The notes: generated from the sequence alone by a model not told the origin. Positions 1 to 10,375 are shown, counted from the first letter of the stretch. The stretch: 64,000 nt of DNA from Triatoma infestans (GCA_011037195.1 JAAEAF010001917.1:62001-126000); one strand, 5' to 3'. Numbers and translations are program-made.

Positions 1-887
1 GGTGGTGGTTAGGTTTACAAGGAGAATGATGGAGAAGAGTTAAGTAGGAGAACGTTGTATGGCGTACAAGAGCGGCGATGGGGGTGAAATAAAGTCTCTT
101 ATAGCATGTCTACCAACTCCTCCCTCTGTAGGCCACACGGCCAAAAACCAAAACGCCAAGAAAGCCCCAACTTCCTAATAAGCTTACCCGACTAGAGGAA
201 GGCCTTGCAAACCTGCAAGACAGAGAGCGTGCAGAAGGTAGAGAGAGAGAGAGAAGTAGAGTTGATATGGAAGGGAAGTTAGAAAGAGAACATGGTTAGC
301 AAACGAATAGAGAGGGAAGGTTATTCTGTGGTGGCGGTTTGGTGTGGGGACAGAAGGTAAGTTGTAATTTTTTTGACATGATTTCTTTTTTTTCTCTTTT
401 AGTTGCTAGGGCTTCTCATAGAAGAGTAAGAATGAACGAGCTGTTCTCTCTGATGAAGGGCAACTAAGTAGAGAGAATGGAATGAGGTCCAAAAGTATCG
501 GCCGATCCCTGCTGGACTTGCGGCTGCTACTTCGGCATATATATATATATATATATAGTGCATCAAGGAGCCTTACCAAGTGGGTAGAAGGAGCCCCAAA
601 CCGAGCGTAAAGTCGGACGATGAAGGCGGTTCTCATTCTCTTTCTGTTTCTCGCAACCTGCCACCATAAACAACCGACTTACAAAATAAATACCCGCCTT
701 GTAAGAGAATTTACTGCCTAATGTTATTTTATTTTATTTTTTTTAGCCTTCTAGTTTCACCATTCCATCGCTTGTGCTCTAGCAAAACTGGACTACGACA
801 TGGGACAATTTTTTCTTTTTTTAAAAAACTTTCTCCGATGGTTGGCCGTCCATATTATTTTCGCAAATAAATGCTAGTTTTACTATT
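1..887. other. Unassigned AT-rich interval
   Basis: No gene or recognisable repeat is supported here. There is a short (TA)n run near 538-557, a few homopolymer T/A runs and purine-rich stretches near 235-260. Short open frames lack any protein-like pattern I recognise. Confidence 0.4.
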
Positions 888-989
888 TAAAAAAAAAAAT
901 GGTGTGAATCAATCATATGCCTTTCTCTTAGTCTAATTATTACAATTTAATGGAGACATTTTCATTAAAATTGCAACGTTAAATTGTTT

Positions 990-1252
990 ATCTAATATTT
1001 TATCCGTCCTAGCATGCATATTTATTTTGTTCCTGACCGGTTTCGGATTTTCATCCATCGTCAGAGTAAATCTATCCATTTCGTGCAGAGTTCACTTCAA
1101 ACGCAATTCGTTTGAAGTGAACTCTCTGCCGAAATGGATAGATTTACACTGGAGATGGATGAAAATCCGAAACCGGTCAGGAACAAAATAAATGTGAATG
1201 GTATGACGGATAAAATACCAGATGTTATCCAGCATTGCAGACTCATCCACAT
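990..1252 (-). mobile_element. Fold-back element FB1 with 11-bp target duplication
   Basis: The two arms form an imperfect long hairpin centred near 1106. Both contain an ACCGGTTTCGG or CCGAAACCGGT block. GTTAAATTGTT occurs immediately before (979-989) and after (1253-1263), and removing 990-1252 plus one repeat restores the family A sequence, so this is a true insertion with an 11-bp target duplication. The right end carries about 35 bp beyond the palindrome (GATGTTATCCAGCATTGCAG...) that resembles the right tail of FB2 at 62953-62990. The orientation given is that of the arm with the better hammerhead-like core. Confidence 0.75.
1031..1070 (-). ncRNA. Hammerhead-ribozyme-like core in FB1 left arm
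   Basis: On the minus strand the order is CTGACGA, a GGAT-GAAA-ATCC hairpin, then GAAAC and CGGTC. CTGANGA and GAAA are the conserved hammerhead core strands and GGAT/ATCC would be stem II. Bases just 5' of CTGA and just 3' of GGTC can pair as stem I (T-A, C-G, mismatch, T-A, T-A). One extra T lies between the core A9 position and stem II, and stem III would be only ACC/GGT with no loop, so activity as a monomer is doubtful. Only the sequence pattern is observed; self-cleavage is inferred. Confidence 0.4.
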
Positions 1253-1603
1253 GTTAAATTGTTAGTTGGGCTGCCCATAAATATGGTAGTGGGGATTTTA
1301 CTTGTATATCTGAGGGTCTTAAGTGAAGCGCTCTATGTCAAAATCAACAAAGCTTATGCAAATTTACGTTTGAACTAACTGACAGATCCCCAATACCCCA
1401 TTAAAATCAAATTTTTCATAAATAGTATCAAATAACGGTGATAGTTTCTATCTATTATACAGCAAGCATTCCAAGTTTAAAGAAAATCGTTGTAACTATT
1501 TTAGAGAAAATTCCATAAAAAAAAGAAATCAAAAACCTATTCTATAAAATCACACTTCAATTAATCGATTTCTTCAAATTTGGAATTTTAGCATTGCTTC
1601 TAA

Positions 1604-1803
1604 AGTAAAGCCTATTTTTTCAGGCGGGCTTAACCTCCAACTACCAACTTAGGTGTCGTGGACGGGGGCGGAAGCACCTACTTTACTAATAACAATTTTT
1701 AAACAAATATAAAATTTAGCAGTTATACGCGGGACTCGAACTGGGGTCCTCCCACTTACAAGTCCATGCTCATAACCACTACACCACACCCGCCCCTTCG
1801 TTG
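1604..1803 (-). mobile_element. tRNA-derived SINE, family S1, copy 1
   Basis: On the minus strand the head (about 1797-1722) has an A-box-like TGGTGTAGTGG and a B-box-like AGTTCGAGTCC at tRNA-like spacing. A body follows with CCGCCCCCGTCCACGACACC and then an A-rich tail near 1612-1620. TTCTAA flanks it on both sides (1598-1603, 1804-1809), and the flanks rejoin as family A sequence. A second copy at 50478-50665 is about collinear over the whole length. The head is tRNA-related but is not a functional tRNA. Confidence 0.75.
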
Positions 1804-2479
1804 TTCTAATGTGTATTAATATTATATAGGCGGTAGAACCATTGTACATTGTACTGAAGTGGTACTTTCCAGGACAGGATAAAGCTTCTGAACCTCCCAG
1901 AACTCCATAAAATAAATTTTCCTGAGAACATGTTGCAAATAAAAGTGGCAGGTTTTGTGTAGGTACATACATACATAATAGATGAAGTTAAAGAATATCG
2001 TTAGAGCCGTTTTCGAGAAAAGTGCGAAAAACTGAAGAAAAAATCAGTAAAGTCGCACTTCCGGTTGATGGATTTTGACCGAAACCATCGTGTCAGATAT
2101 GGTGGTAGCATCTAAACAGAATACCAAGTTTGAGGTTTCTGCGTTTTTTCGTTTCTTCGAGGTATTTGGTTTTCTCTCACTCATTTTCTTCTCCTCACTC
2201 TTATACACAATATCACTCACAAACGGTGCAGACCATTCGCTAAAAACATTCATTTGTCTTACTCAGTGGCTCCCAAAACATGTATTTCCGGTGAAAACTC
2301 ATTTTTGAAAATTTGACCCAATTGCAATACCTACTTCTTTTAACTAGCAGAAAGCAACCATCAATAACACAAGAATATTATATGCAGCGATCTCTGACAG
2401 TTAAATCGTAACTCACATATTCCCCATCATCTTCTCTAAAATCAATGTTTATGTTGACTTTCTCATTGTTCCTTTGGTA

Positions 2480-2564
2480 ACTATCAACCGGAAATACATC
2501 TAGTTTTGAGGGGCCCCGAGTAAGCAATGTTTTTAGCGAATGGTCAAAAGTGTACGCGCCTGTA

Positions 2565-2611
<47 letters not shown>

Positions 2612-2840
2612 ACAAAATACACGAATTAGAAAAATCGCCGTAAGCTCAAACTTGGTGTACTGAATCTGACACGAAGTTTTTGGACAGAGCATCCATCAAC
2701 CGGGAATGCGACTGTACTTAAAGCTTTTTTTTTTATTTTTTCGCGATTTACTCAAAAATGGCTTCAACAATTTGCTTTAAATTTCGTATATTATTTACAT
2801 TAAAAAAGCTTCAAATTTTATATTTCTAGTGGTAAACTTA
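2480..2840 (+). mobile_element. Family A element, 5' half
   Basis: Contains the CCGGAAATACAT block, TTTTAGCGAATGG, a long (TG)n tract at about 2570-2608, AAGCTCAAACTTGG, the CATCAACCGGGAATGCGAC module start and the TTTTCGCGATTTACTC block in the family A order. It then decays near 2840. Confidence 0.65.
2570..2608 (+). repeat. (TG)n microsatellite inside family A
   Basis: Nearly pure TG dinucleotide run. It sits at the same internal position as the TG tracts at 3504-3540, 5818-5852 and 41506-41523, so it was probably carried by the element rather than arising after insertion. Confidence 0.85.
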
Positions 2841-3395
2841 ATTAAAAAAACAGTCACATACGATATGAGTGAATAGTTCGTTCTAAGAACCTTCTAAATG
2901 TTTTAATAAATCTAAAAAGCCAGAATGCAAAGTGAAAAATCTAATAAATAAACTAAATGAAAATGAAATGAAGTAAAGAGTTGTAGAAAACAAGCGTTTA
3001 TAATCAAAGGAAAATTCCTCCCTAGCCAAATACAATTTTCATTAAAGTTCCTTCAGTTCAAATGAAAAATGGTATAATTGTTTCACTTTCTTATTAAGAA
3101 ATAGTTTTCCCTTTTAAACTTTTAATTAGCCAAGGAAATATTGGTTATTCATTTGGGAAATTATTACGATGAATATTGTAAAAGGATTTTCCATTTCTGA
3201 ATATTTAATTATTTATGTATTATGTAACATTAAATAATGTCACTTCAAAACAGCTGATTTCATTTCTTTGTTCTGTAATAAGCTTTTATTAACCAGCTGT
3301 GGATTAATAAATTGTTTGATTTGAGTTTTCAATAAATTCAAAAGAAATTGTTTTCACTGTGATAATTGTAATTTTGGAATATAGTTTTTCTCTCC
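2841..3395. other. Unassigned AT-rich interval
   Basis: Very AT-rich, no coding or repeat signal that I can support. Confidence 0.35.
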
Positions 3396-3399
3396 CTTT

Positions 3400-3600
3400 C
3401 TAGTGTATGAGTAAGTCTTGCGTTCGTGTTAAATTTTCGAAATTAAATATCACCGGAAATAGGTGTATTGTGGTCTCCTGAGTACAACAAACCGATCTGT
3501 AGTGAGTGTGCGCGTGTGTGTGTGTGTGTGTGTGTGTGTGAACAAATTATCTGAAAAAAGAAAAATTTTAGTAAGCTTAGGAAACTTGTACTCAATGAAA
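3400..3600 (+). mobile_element. Family A element, 5' fragment
   Basis: Shows a decayed left-end block, GTGTTAAATTTTCGAAATT, CACCGGAAATAGG, GTCTCCTGAGTAC, a (TG)n tract (3504-3540) and AACAAATTATCTGAAAAA in family A order. It has no right end. Confidence 0.6.
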
Positions 3601-3739
3601 CTATTTCATATTACGTACTAGAACATTTTACTAGAAAAATAGTTAATCTTAGGGCAACATATCCTGTTGTTATGACATTAAATCTAAAAAACAAAAAATA
3701 AAGTTTGCATTCATTCATTTTTCAAGAAATATTACGCAA

Positions 3740-3800
3740 AACCACATACATACATACACACATACACACAAACACATACACACACACACAAACACATATA
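3740..3800 (+). repeat. CA/CATA-rich simple repeat
   Basis: Alternating CATA and CACA units over about 60 bp. Confidence 0.7.
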
Positions 3801-4417
3801 TACAAACCGCCCATTAGTGTCTGACTTTCTGCAAAGTAAGTTTCTTATGTATAAAAAAAAAAAAAAAAAGGAATAAATAAATACAAAAATTACGTACAGA
3901 CATCAGGTTTTAAGTATAATTAATCGGATTTCAATTAATTATCCTAATTAATTTTCTGTTTTGTATATTTTGAATTATATAAAATAAAGTCCATCATCAT
4001 TATCCCTAGCACAACTGATTAATTAGATGCTATTTTATTTATATATTTCGTATTCAGAATTAATTAATGATGATAATAATTAAGCATTGAATATAAAATT
4101 AAAATAGAATAAAAAAGAAAAAAAAGTCATATAATTTACACTTCGTTAGCAAACCTGGTCAGAGGTTCATTATCTATGGTTAATTATCACGGATCTATGG
4201 TTTTAAATATATTAGTTTATTTTTTTCCAAGATAAAAACGGAAAAAAAAGAACTGTTTTTCAGCAATATTAATTTTTTCACCTGATTTTTTTTTTTTAGA
4301 GAAGGAATTAATTTTAAAGAAGCTAATTACTGCAAAATTTAATTTAATAGCTGATTGTAATAATGTGCATTTTATCAGCTGACATTTGAAGCTAACTTAA
4401 TTATATTCATAATATTT
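3801..4417. other. Unassigned AT-rich interval
   Basis: Holds a poly(A) run near 3850 and very AT-rich sequence. Nothing else is supported. Confidence 0.35.
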
Positions 4418-4480
4418 TTACTTTCTCTTAGGACTTAAGAAGAAATATTATAATCGCGTTTAATTTTTGACTTGGATTTT
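4418..4480 (+). mobile_element. Family A left end, decayed
   Basis: ACTTTCTCTTA at 4421 is followed by a weak palindrome arm and an ATCGCG...AATTTTTGA block like the start of other copies. The rest is too diverged to follow. Confidence 0.4.
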
Positions 4481-4879
4481 TTCAATGGAGAATCTAGATT
4501 TTACCATTTCCATGGTTTTTAAAAGGATTGGTAGAATTTCAAATTTCAAATTCGAATATCAAATACGGAAATTGATTAGTGAAATTGAGACTTGACAAAA
4601 TAAGTTTCTTTCTTTTTTTAATTTCCAATAATTTTCTTCATAGTTGAAATGTTAACTACAAATATATAATCTATTATTTTAATTTGAAACATTTTTCGAA
4701 AAAAAAAAAGAAATAGATTTTTGCGGGGTTCTAGAGAATGTGTTACGTTAGATTTCACGTGTTATTAAGGTTTGCAAACTAGGCGCTATCTTGTGGATTA
4801 CAATCTAATCACATTCAAGCCCTACATACGAGTGTTTCAGATCAGATTTTTTTGGGAGGGAAAATCTCCAGCGATTTTT

Positions 4880-5042
4880 CGTTTTTTTTAAAGTATTTCG
4901 TCCATTACATACATACAAACTCTGTTTGCTATGTTTTTTTTTGACCCAGGAGGTCTCAAAACTGTGTTTTTTTTCCTAGAAACATTAGTTTTGTAAAATT
5001 TGACACTATCGCAGATTTTCTTTTACTAAGAGAAATTTAAAA
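4880..5042 (-). mobile_element. Family A left-end fragment, inverted
   Basis: On the minus strand it begins with TAAGAG..AA, then ATCTGCGATAGTGTCAAATTT, then a block matching the post-CCGGAAATAC part of other copies. It is a fragment only. Confidence 0.45.
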
Positions 5043-5111
5043 AAAAGAAGAAATCATAATTGACATTGTTAACATAACAGATTGGTTATGTTAATAATAA
5101 CAGTAGATTAA

Positions 5112-5811
5112 AGGTGAATTTACAAGCTCAAGTAGCTAAAGCTTGCCAATAAATCAAGTAGCAAAATTTAATAACTTGCATCATGTAAACATCTTCATTT
5201 AGAACTTGAGCAAGTAATAAATTTAGTGGGCTGTGTAGTAACGTGAATAGAAATGTTTCTATTTACTTGAGCAAATGGCTTGCCCCAAACCAAGTTGTGC
5301 GACAACTGAAGGAAAAATAAACAGGTGTAGACATCTCAGTTTAGTAAAGTGTGTATGTAGAAACAAAGCTATTCATTATCTTTTTAAGAAATACTGGGTT
5401 CCAAAAAAATATCACCCCATTTTGGAATAACGAAACAACAATAAAATCTATAGAAGCTTATAGAGCGAGGCTATGCTTATGGAATACCAAGGATTAGTAT
5501 TTATAAAAGTATAGAGTTACCTGGAACAAACACCATGAGTTTCTCTCCATTAGACAGCCATTTCACAAACGTTTAATGGTAATCCACAAAAGTTTCCTTT
5601 TACTATATTCAAGTAAAATACTTTTACTGAATTCACATCCTACATTTCTCTATAAATATACCATATATTACTTTCTCTTACTCCTAGCAAGAGAAAGTAT
5701 TGTGATCGTGTCAGATATTCGTAATTGAGTATTCACCGGAAATACATGTTTTGGGGTCGCTGAATACGAAAAAAATGTTTCTATATATATATGTGTATGT
5801 TTGTGTATGTA

Positions 5812-5857
<46 letters not shown>

Positions 5858-6383
5858 AACAGATTATCTCAAAAACGAAAAGCAGTAGGAATCTCAAACT
5901 TGGTATTCCATGTAGGCACTACTACCGTATCGGACATGAAGATTTTGGGCAAAATCCATTAAACAAAAGTGCGACTCTAATGATTTTCTTTTTCAGTTTT
6001 TCGCGATTTTCTCAAAAACGGCTTCCTACGATCTTCTTTAAATTTCCTATACTATCTACATGACATAAATACTAATCACTTTTATTTGAAACATTTTCTG
6101 GTAAAATTCATTTTAGAGTGTTACTGGACATTTGTCATTTGGTTTAAAAATTGCAATTTTAAGAATTTTTTTTGATAAAATTGTATTAATTAGGGTAAGA
6201 GAAAGTCGTGTGAGTGTTTTAAACCAGATTTTTTTTTTTAATAGTAATTTGCGGACAGAGGCGTCCATTTTGTTTGGTCAACTTAACAAATCTGCTAAAT
6301 GTAATGTAGACACGCTCTAAACATTGAAATTCTAAATTATTATCTACTTCATTTAGTAACTTGCTTTAGCTACTTGATCCGCC
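5112..6383. mobile_element. TTAA-flanked terminal-inverted-repeat element
   Basis: The left end (5112 onward) contains CAAGTAGCTAAAGC. The right end read in reverse (6383 down) contains the same CAAGTAGCTAAAGC at about the same depth. TTAA directly flanks both ends (5108-5111 and 6384-6387). A family A copy sits inside. A TTAA-type target fits piggyBac or PIF/Harbinger-type MITEs; no transposase is visible, so the superfamily is undecided. Confidence 0.5.
5667..6245 (+). mobile_element. Family A element with both ends
   Basis: Left palindrome ACTTTCTCTTAC / AAGAGAAAGT at 5671-5698, then ATCGTGTCAGATATTCG, CACCGGAAATACATG, a (TG)n tract at about 5818-5852, the CAAACTTGGTATTCC block, one module, and the right end GTAAGAGAAAGTCGTGTGAG at 6195-6214 with CCAGA-T(n) to about 6240. 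This is a short complete form of about 575 bp and one of the best copies for defining both ends. No real protein is encoded. Confidence 0.75.
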
Positions 6384-6404
6384 TTAAAGTAAAGTAGTAT
6401 CTGT

Positions 6405-6590
6405 TATTTTTTTAGGTGCGCTTTACGTGCAACTAGTGATCAGGGGTCGTAGACAGAGGCGGATAATAAACGTTCTTTACTACGTATTATTCCTATTAAT
6501 ATATTAAATAAAATTCAAGGCTAATGCTGAGAATCGAAACCAATACCTCAGCTTTGCGGTCCGCGTCTCTAACACTCCAGCTATCGCCGG
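6405..6590 (-). mobile_element. tRNA-derived SINE, family S1-like, diverged head
   Basis: The minus-strand body shares the CCGCCTCTGTCTACGACCCC region and the following AT-rich body with SINE S1. The head (about 6588-6520) has an A-box-like TAGCTGGAGTG and a B-box-like GGTTTCGATTCT, and resembles the other heads only in layout. It is a decayed copy or a sister subfamily with another tRNA-like head. Confidence 0.55.
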
Positions 6591-6699
6591 TTCTAGATAT
6601 TTGGCCGCCTGTGTGCAATTATTATTATTTGGCCGCCCCTATCCAGTAAATAAAAAATAAATAAATAAATCATAAATATAGTACGAAAATGAAATTTTT

Positions 6700-6745
6700 A
6701 TTATATAACAAAAAATCTGGTGCGAAACACTCACAAGTCTTTCTC
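6700..6745 (-). mobile_element. Family A right end, inverted
   Basis: AAAAAATCTGGTGCGAAACA then CTCACAAG and CTTTCTCTTAC: the right-end hairpin and inverted repeat of family A read on the minus strand. Confidence 0.55.
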
Positions 6746-6817
6746 TTACACCAGTTGACATAGTTGTATAGTGTGTAGTTTTTCGAACTAATCTTTCAAT
6801 ATGTGGATTGCTCATAT

Positions 6818-7092
6818 ACATAAAGTTAAGGACAATATATTGAATAGCTATAAGGTCCAGGTCAAAGAAAACGAAATATTACGAATTCCAGTATGAAATT
6901 TTTATGGGTATTCATCATTTTATCAACATTTTTTCTGTCCCACTAGTATAAACGGCCAAATACAAAATGGCGGACCTACATTGGAACATTTCTGCCAAAT
7001 TCTCTTTTGCTTTCGCTTTCAACAATGGAATGAAAATGCGGAATTTTTTCTTTATAGCTCACATTAATTATATAAGACAGTAAATATTATGT
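6818..7092 (+). repeat. Single arm of palindromic family FB3, left part
   Basis: This sequence is collinear with 42326-42615 (ACATAAAGTTAAGGACA, GGCGGACCTACATTG, CAATGGAATGAAAATGC, TATAGCTCACATTAATTATA). It is broken at 7092/13582 by the LINE and continues at 13582-13690. Only one arm of the palindrome seen at 42.5-43.1 kb is present. Confidence 0.65.
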
Positions 7093-7180
7093 ATTATTAT
7101 TATTCAAGGAAGGGGAGGGCGAAAACCTACGCTATCCAAAGCCTCCCTGGGCCCATATAGCTACCCCTAAAGAATAACAA

Positions 7181-8023
7181 CTACTGGGTCTGGAACAAAA
7201 GTCCAGTCCCAGGTTTTACCCATCTAAGTTTCACCACAGACCGAACAAATCGGACCAAAACCTTAAAAAGACATAGCTTAAGATCCTCTACCGACATCCT
7301 ATTCCGGCCGAAGGTCCTAATCCTAATCTCCTCACAGCCTAAACACTCCTTCACCAGATGCATGGGTGTTTCCTCCTCCGTCTCACAAACTCTACAAAAG
7401 GGGTCAGGCATGAATCCCATTGTATAGAGATGTCTCCTTAAATCACAATGCCCAGTGAGAAAGCCAACCAGATGCCTGAAAGAGGTCCGTAAAAGACAAC
7501 AAATTCCGATACTCAAATCTCCGTCCGGACCCCCAATGAGCATCATAGACTGCCGAAAATCCCGTCTTAAAATAGACAGCAGCCTCAGACCTACCATCCA
7601 TCCTGGAGCCGTCCGTGTAGCATCGGAGATAATTCTCAGGAATCACTCCAGACGGACCCAGGTTAACCAATCTTCCCTAAAAGGCAACCTAACCCTGTAG
7701 GAATGACCAAAGACAAAAGTCTTCAACATCCCATCAGATGGGAAACCTGTAATGGGAATCCTTAAAGCATCTCGCGATAAATGACCACATCGCTTACCCT
7801 GCCAAAAACCTGCCTGTTTAATTCTATAACAGGCTTTCATTGCCTGGTTTTTCACCTCCACAAAGAGAGATGGAATCACTAACAAAGTCAACATACATAC
7901 GGTCGGTGTAGTCCGAAACGCATCAGTCACCGCCAGACAAGCCAAGCGTTGGATATCTTCCAGCAGCTGTCTAGCGGATCGTGTTTCAATGCGACGCCAC
8001 CACACCAAAGCCGCATATACCAA
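7181..8023 (-). pseudogene. LINE1 ORF2 C-terminal part: RNase H and zinc-knuckle tail
   Basis: Two overlapping frames on the minus strand encode this part. One contains CYTDGSRMDGRS, which is the first acidic motif of the RNase H fold (TDGS). The next contains GFLTGHCDLRRHLYTMGF and then CRVCETEEETPMH, the usual Cys/His knuckle that follows RNase H in this type of element (its FLTGHC..LR..L pattern is very typical). The upstream frame 7643-8023 has RSARQLLEDIQRLACLAVTD, the RT-to-RNase H connection. A frame change near 7450-7650 breaks the protein. Role if intact: removal of RNA from the RNA-DNA hybrid during insertion. Confidence 0.75.
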
Positions 8024-8029
8024 ACCTAG

Positions 8030-9093
8030 GTTTAATGACCATACAATAAATCCAGAACATCATCTTGGGAGTGATACCCCAGTTCTTACCTCAACTCTTC
8101 GACATTGCTAAAAGGAAATCACTGCCTTTTGATGCTGTTCCGACCAGTTCAATTTACTGTCGAGAACTACTCCAAGGAACTTCTGTGATTTACTAACCTG
8201 TATGGAAGAGCCTAACAACCTGGGAGGTGTAAATCCCACTATCTTCCTTCTATGAGTAAATAGAATTGCCTGGGTTTTATTAGGATTAATGAAAAGACCT
8301 TTATCCTGTGTCCAACAATATACCTTGTCAAGGGCGCTTTGCATTAAGTCCGAAATAGTGTACAGACAGCGCCCTAACAATAAAATAACACCATCATCGG
8401 CACATGCTTGCACATAAAACCCCGATGAATTCATCCTAACCAAAAGGTCATCCATGACGGCGCACCACAACTTTGGTGAGAGACAACCCCCTTGAGGGCA
8501 CCCTCTCCTCGCTTGTACTATCATGGTGCGCCCGCCAAGAGATGCCTGTATAACCCTACTCCTAAGATTGACACCTATCCAATTGATTAAGATGGGATGT
8601 ATACCTTTTCGTACCAAGACATCTTCGAGAGCATCAAACGATACTCTGACAAATGCCCCCTCAACATCAAAGAAACACCATAGGGCATATTCGTTTATCT
8701 CCAGAGCAGATTATATCCTTCCGACGAGACAATGTAATGCAGTCTCTGTCTACTTGCCTACAATATAAGCATGTTGGTTAGGATGGAGTGAATGATCCCT
8801 TAATGGGCCATCAGTAATATACTTATCCACCAACCTTTCCAAAGTTTTCAAGAGAAAAGACATAAGACTAATAGGTCTAAATGCCTTAGGGTCAGAGTAG
8901 TCGCTTCTTCCGGGCTTGGGAATAAAAACTACTCTTACATCTTTCCATTATGTCGGTACGTAACCATACATCAAACATCCTTTAAAAATTCTTAACAATA
9001 CCTTCGTTACCACGCCCCCACCATTTTGCAGCAGACAAGGATAAATCCCGTCCGGTCCAAGTGACTTGAAAGGTGAGAAACTTTGTACTGCCC
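8030..9093 (-). pseudogene. LINE1 reverse transcriptase core
   Basis: Conserved RT blocks are visible in order on the minus strand: SLGPDGIYP near 9060, FRPISLMSFLLKTLERLVDK near 8850, NQHAYIVGKQTETALH near 8770, FDVEGAF near 8660 (first catalytic aspartate), GCPQGGCLSPKLW near 8490, and ADDG at 8393-8401 (the catalytic pair; the usual YADD is CADD here), then NPNKTQAILFT and SQKFLGVVLDSKLNW. Stops and frame changes occur at about 8760 and 8945. The enzyme would copy LINE RNA at the target nick. The region is cut at 9093 by the LINE2 insertion and continues at 10376. Confidence 0.8.
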
Positions 9094-9110
9094 AAATTAC
9101 TCTATCATAC

Positions 9111-9938
9111 ATTGTTGTATTCATCAGAAATTTGGGCTTACCTTGAACCTGTTCAACTTCAGTTCTTGAAATGTGTCTACAAACTACCTAAAACCTGTCC
9201 TAACTACCTTATCCGCCTAGAATGCAGAGTTAAACCCCTAAAAATACAATTAATTAAAGCTATGATAAAGTTGTTAATAAAAATTCTCAATATGCCCTCC
9301 CATAGACTACCCTAATCATCCTTGATTTACTGTGCAACTTAGATGAAGGCCCCAAAGGCTCCAATCTTACCTTTAACTGGATTTCTCAATTAAAATACGA
9401 GCTCCAATCTACTGGTTATATAGACAAGTCCTTATCAAGAGACCCAGTTTATTTTAAAGTTGAACTAAAAAATATAATCTCTAAACTAACTAATGATTAC
9501 TTAAGTAAAGACATAGAATCGGTACTTAATTCCAAATATAATTCTGTATATCGAAATATAAGCACTCTAGGGTTAGGAGAGAATTATCTAAACTTCAACT
9601 GTAGCATTAAGAAGATAAGAATAATAATTCAATTACATTTGGCCAATTTATCAAAATTTACTTTATATTTCAATAATAATAAATATGAATTTGATGAGAA
9701 TAATATCTGTATAATTTTTGGATTGATGAAGCCCGACTCTTTAATGCATTTTCTGTTTGAATGCCCTACACTAAATCCATTTAGAAACAATTCACTGGTA
9801 AATAATAGTGTTGAAATATCTCTGTATGATCTCCATCAACAGTTAATGACTATTATTTCAATCAAAAATATTGATGGTATATTTACTTTTGTAAGTCAGG
9901 CAATTAGATGTAGAAGTTTTATCCTAAATGATTGGTAG
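9111..9938 (+). pseudogene. LINE2 ORF2 C-terminal fragment
   Basis: Frame 1 (9111-9312) contains YSSEIWAYL and a VQLQFLKCVYKLP segment typical of the end of the RT thumb. After a frame change near 9315 the second frame runs open to 9938 and includes HFLFECPTLNPFR, the degenerate Cys/His tail of LINE ORF2 proteins (the first CxxC pair is only partly kept). The open frame from 9073 is chimeric in its first codons, which belong to LINE1. Clade (Jockey/CR1-like or other) cannot be settled from this fragment. Not functional. Confidence 0.65.
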
Positions 9939-10319
9939 ATCAATTATTAACTTATAAAAAAAATAATAAATAATAATAATAAATAAAAAAAATAAAAAAA
10001 AAAAAATCATTCTGTTTATTGCTGTCGAATTACGGAAAAAAATCTTTTGTTGCTTTTTTATTCATATATCCAAGTTTTAGATCTAAGTTTGAATTATATA
10101 TGTATTTACGTTGAACGTTCATTAATAGTTAGTTACGTTTATTATCAACTGCAATATTTTTCATAATATTTTTCTTTGTATTATTATTATAAGTATTAAT
10201 TATTCTTGTGTTTGTTAACTTCAGTGAGTATTTTGTTTTCTTGATATAGATGTATTTTTACGTATTATTTAAAGTGGAACCAGGTCATCTCTTTGTTTAA
10301 AGTACAGTGTACTATAAAA

Positions 10320-10360
10320 CAATAATAAATAAATAAATAAATAAATAAAAATAAATAAAT
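10320..10360 (+). repeat. (AATA)n tail of LINE2
   Basis: AATAAATA repeats end exactly at the right target duplication, as expected for a LINE 3' tail. Confidence 0.8.
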
Positions 10361-10375
10361 AAATTACTCTATCAT

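Larger units (their letters stand above)
888..2353 (-). mobile_element. Family A element, near full length, with two nested insertions
   Basis: Read on the minus strand this copy runs from the left-end block near 2353 (ACCGGAAATACATG followed by the block that normally precedes the TG tract) through two CCGGAAGTGCGAC-type modules to the right-end block GTAAGAGAAAG near 925 and a decayed GTGTGA-type hairpin near 900. A fold-back element (990-1252) and a SINE (1604-1803) interrupt it. When both are removed the flanks join to a sequence collinear with the copies at 24420-25165 and 62330-63694. Classification as HINE-like is inference from the end structure. Confidence 0.7.
9109..10360 (+). mobile_element. 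5'-truncated LINE2 inserted in LINE1
   Basis: The 15-bp AAATTACTCTATCAT occurs at 9094-9108 and 10361-10375, a perfect target duplication. LINE1 coding sequence resumes exactly on both sides. The insert reads on the plus strand, opposite to its host, has the C-terminal part of a reverse transcriptase, about 400 bp of AT-rich 3' UTR and an (AATA)n tail (about 10320-10360). It is therefore a typical target-primed, 5'-truncated insertion, younger than LINE1. Confidence 0.85.

Noticed and set aside
1722..1797. Functional tRNA gene on the minus strand
   Set aside because: The same head plus body recurs at 50478-50665, which marks a SINE; the cloverleaf is incomplete.
2378..2692. 104-codon frame with His/Thr run
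   Set aside because: The run is the translated (TG)n tract of a family A copy.
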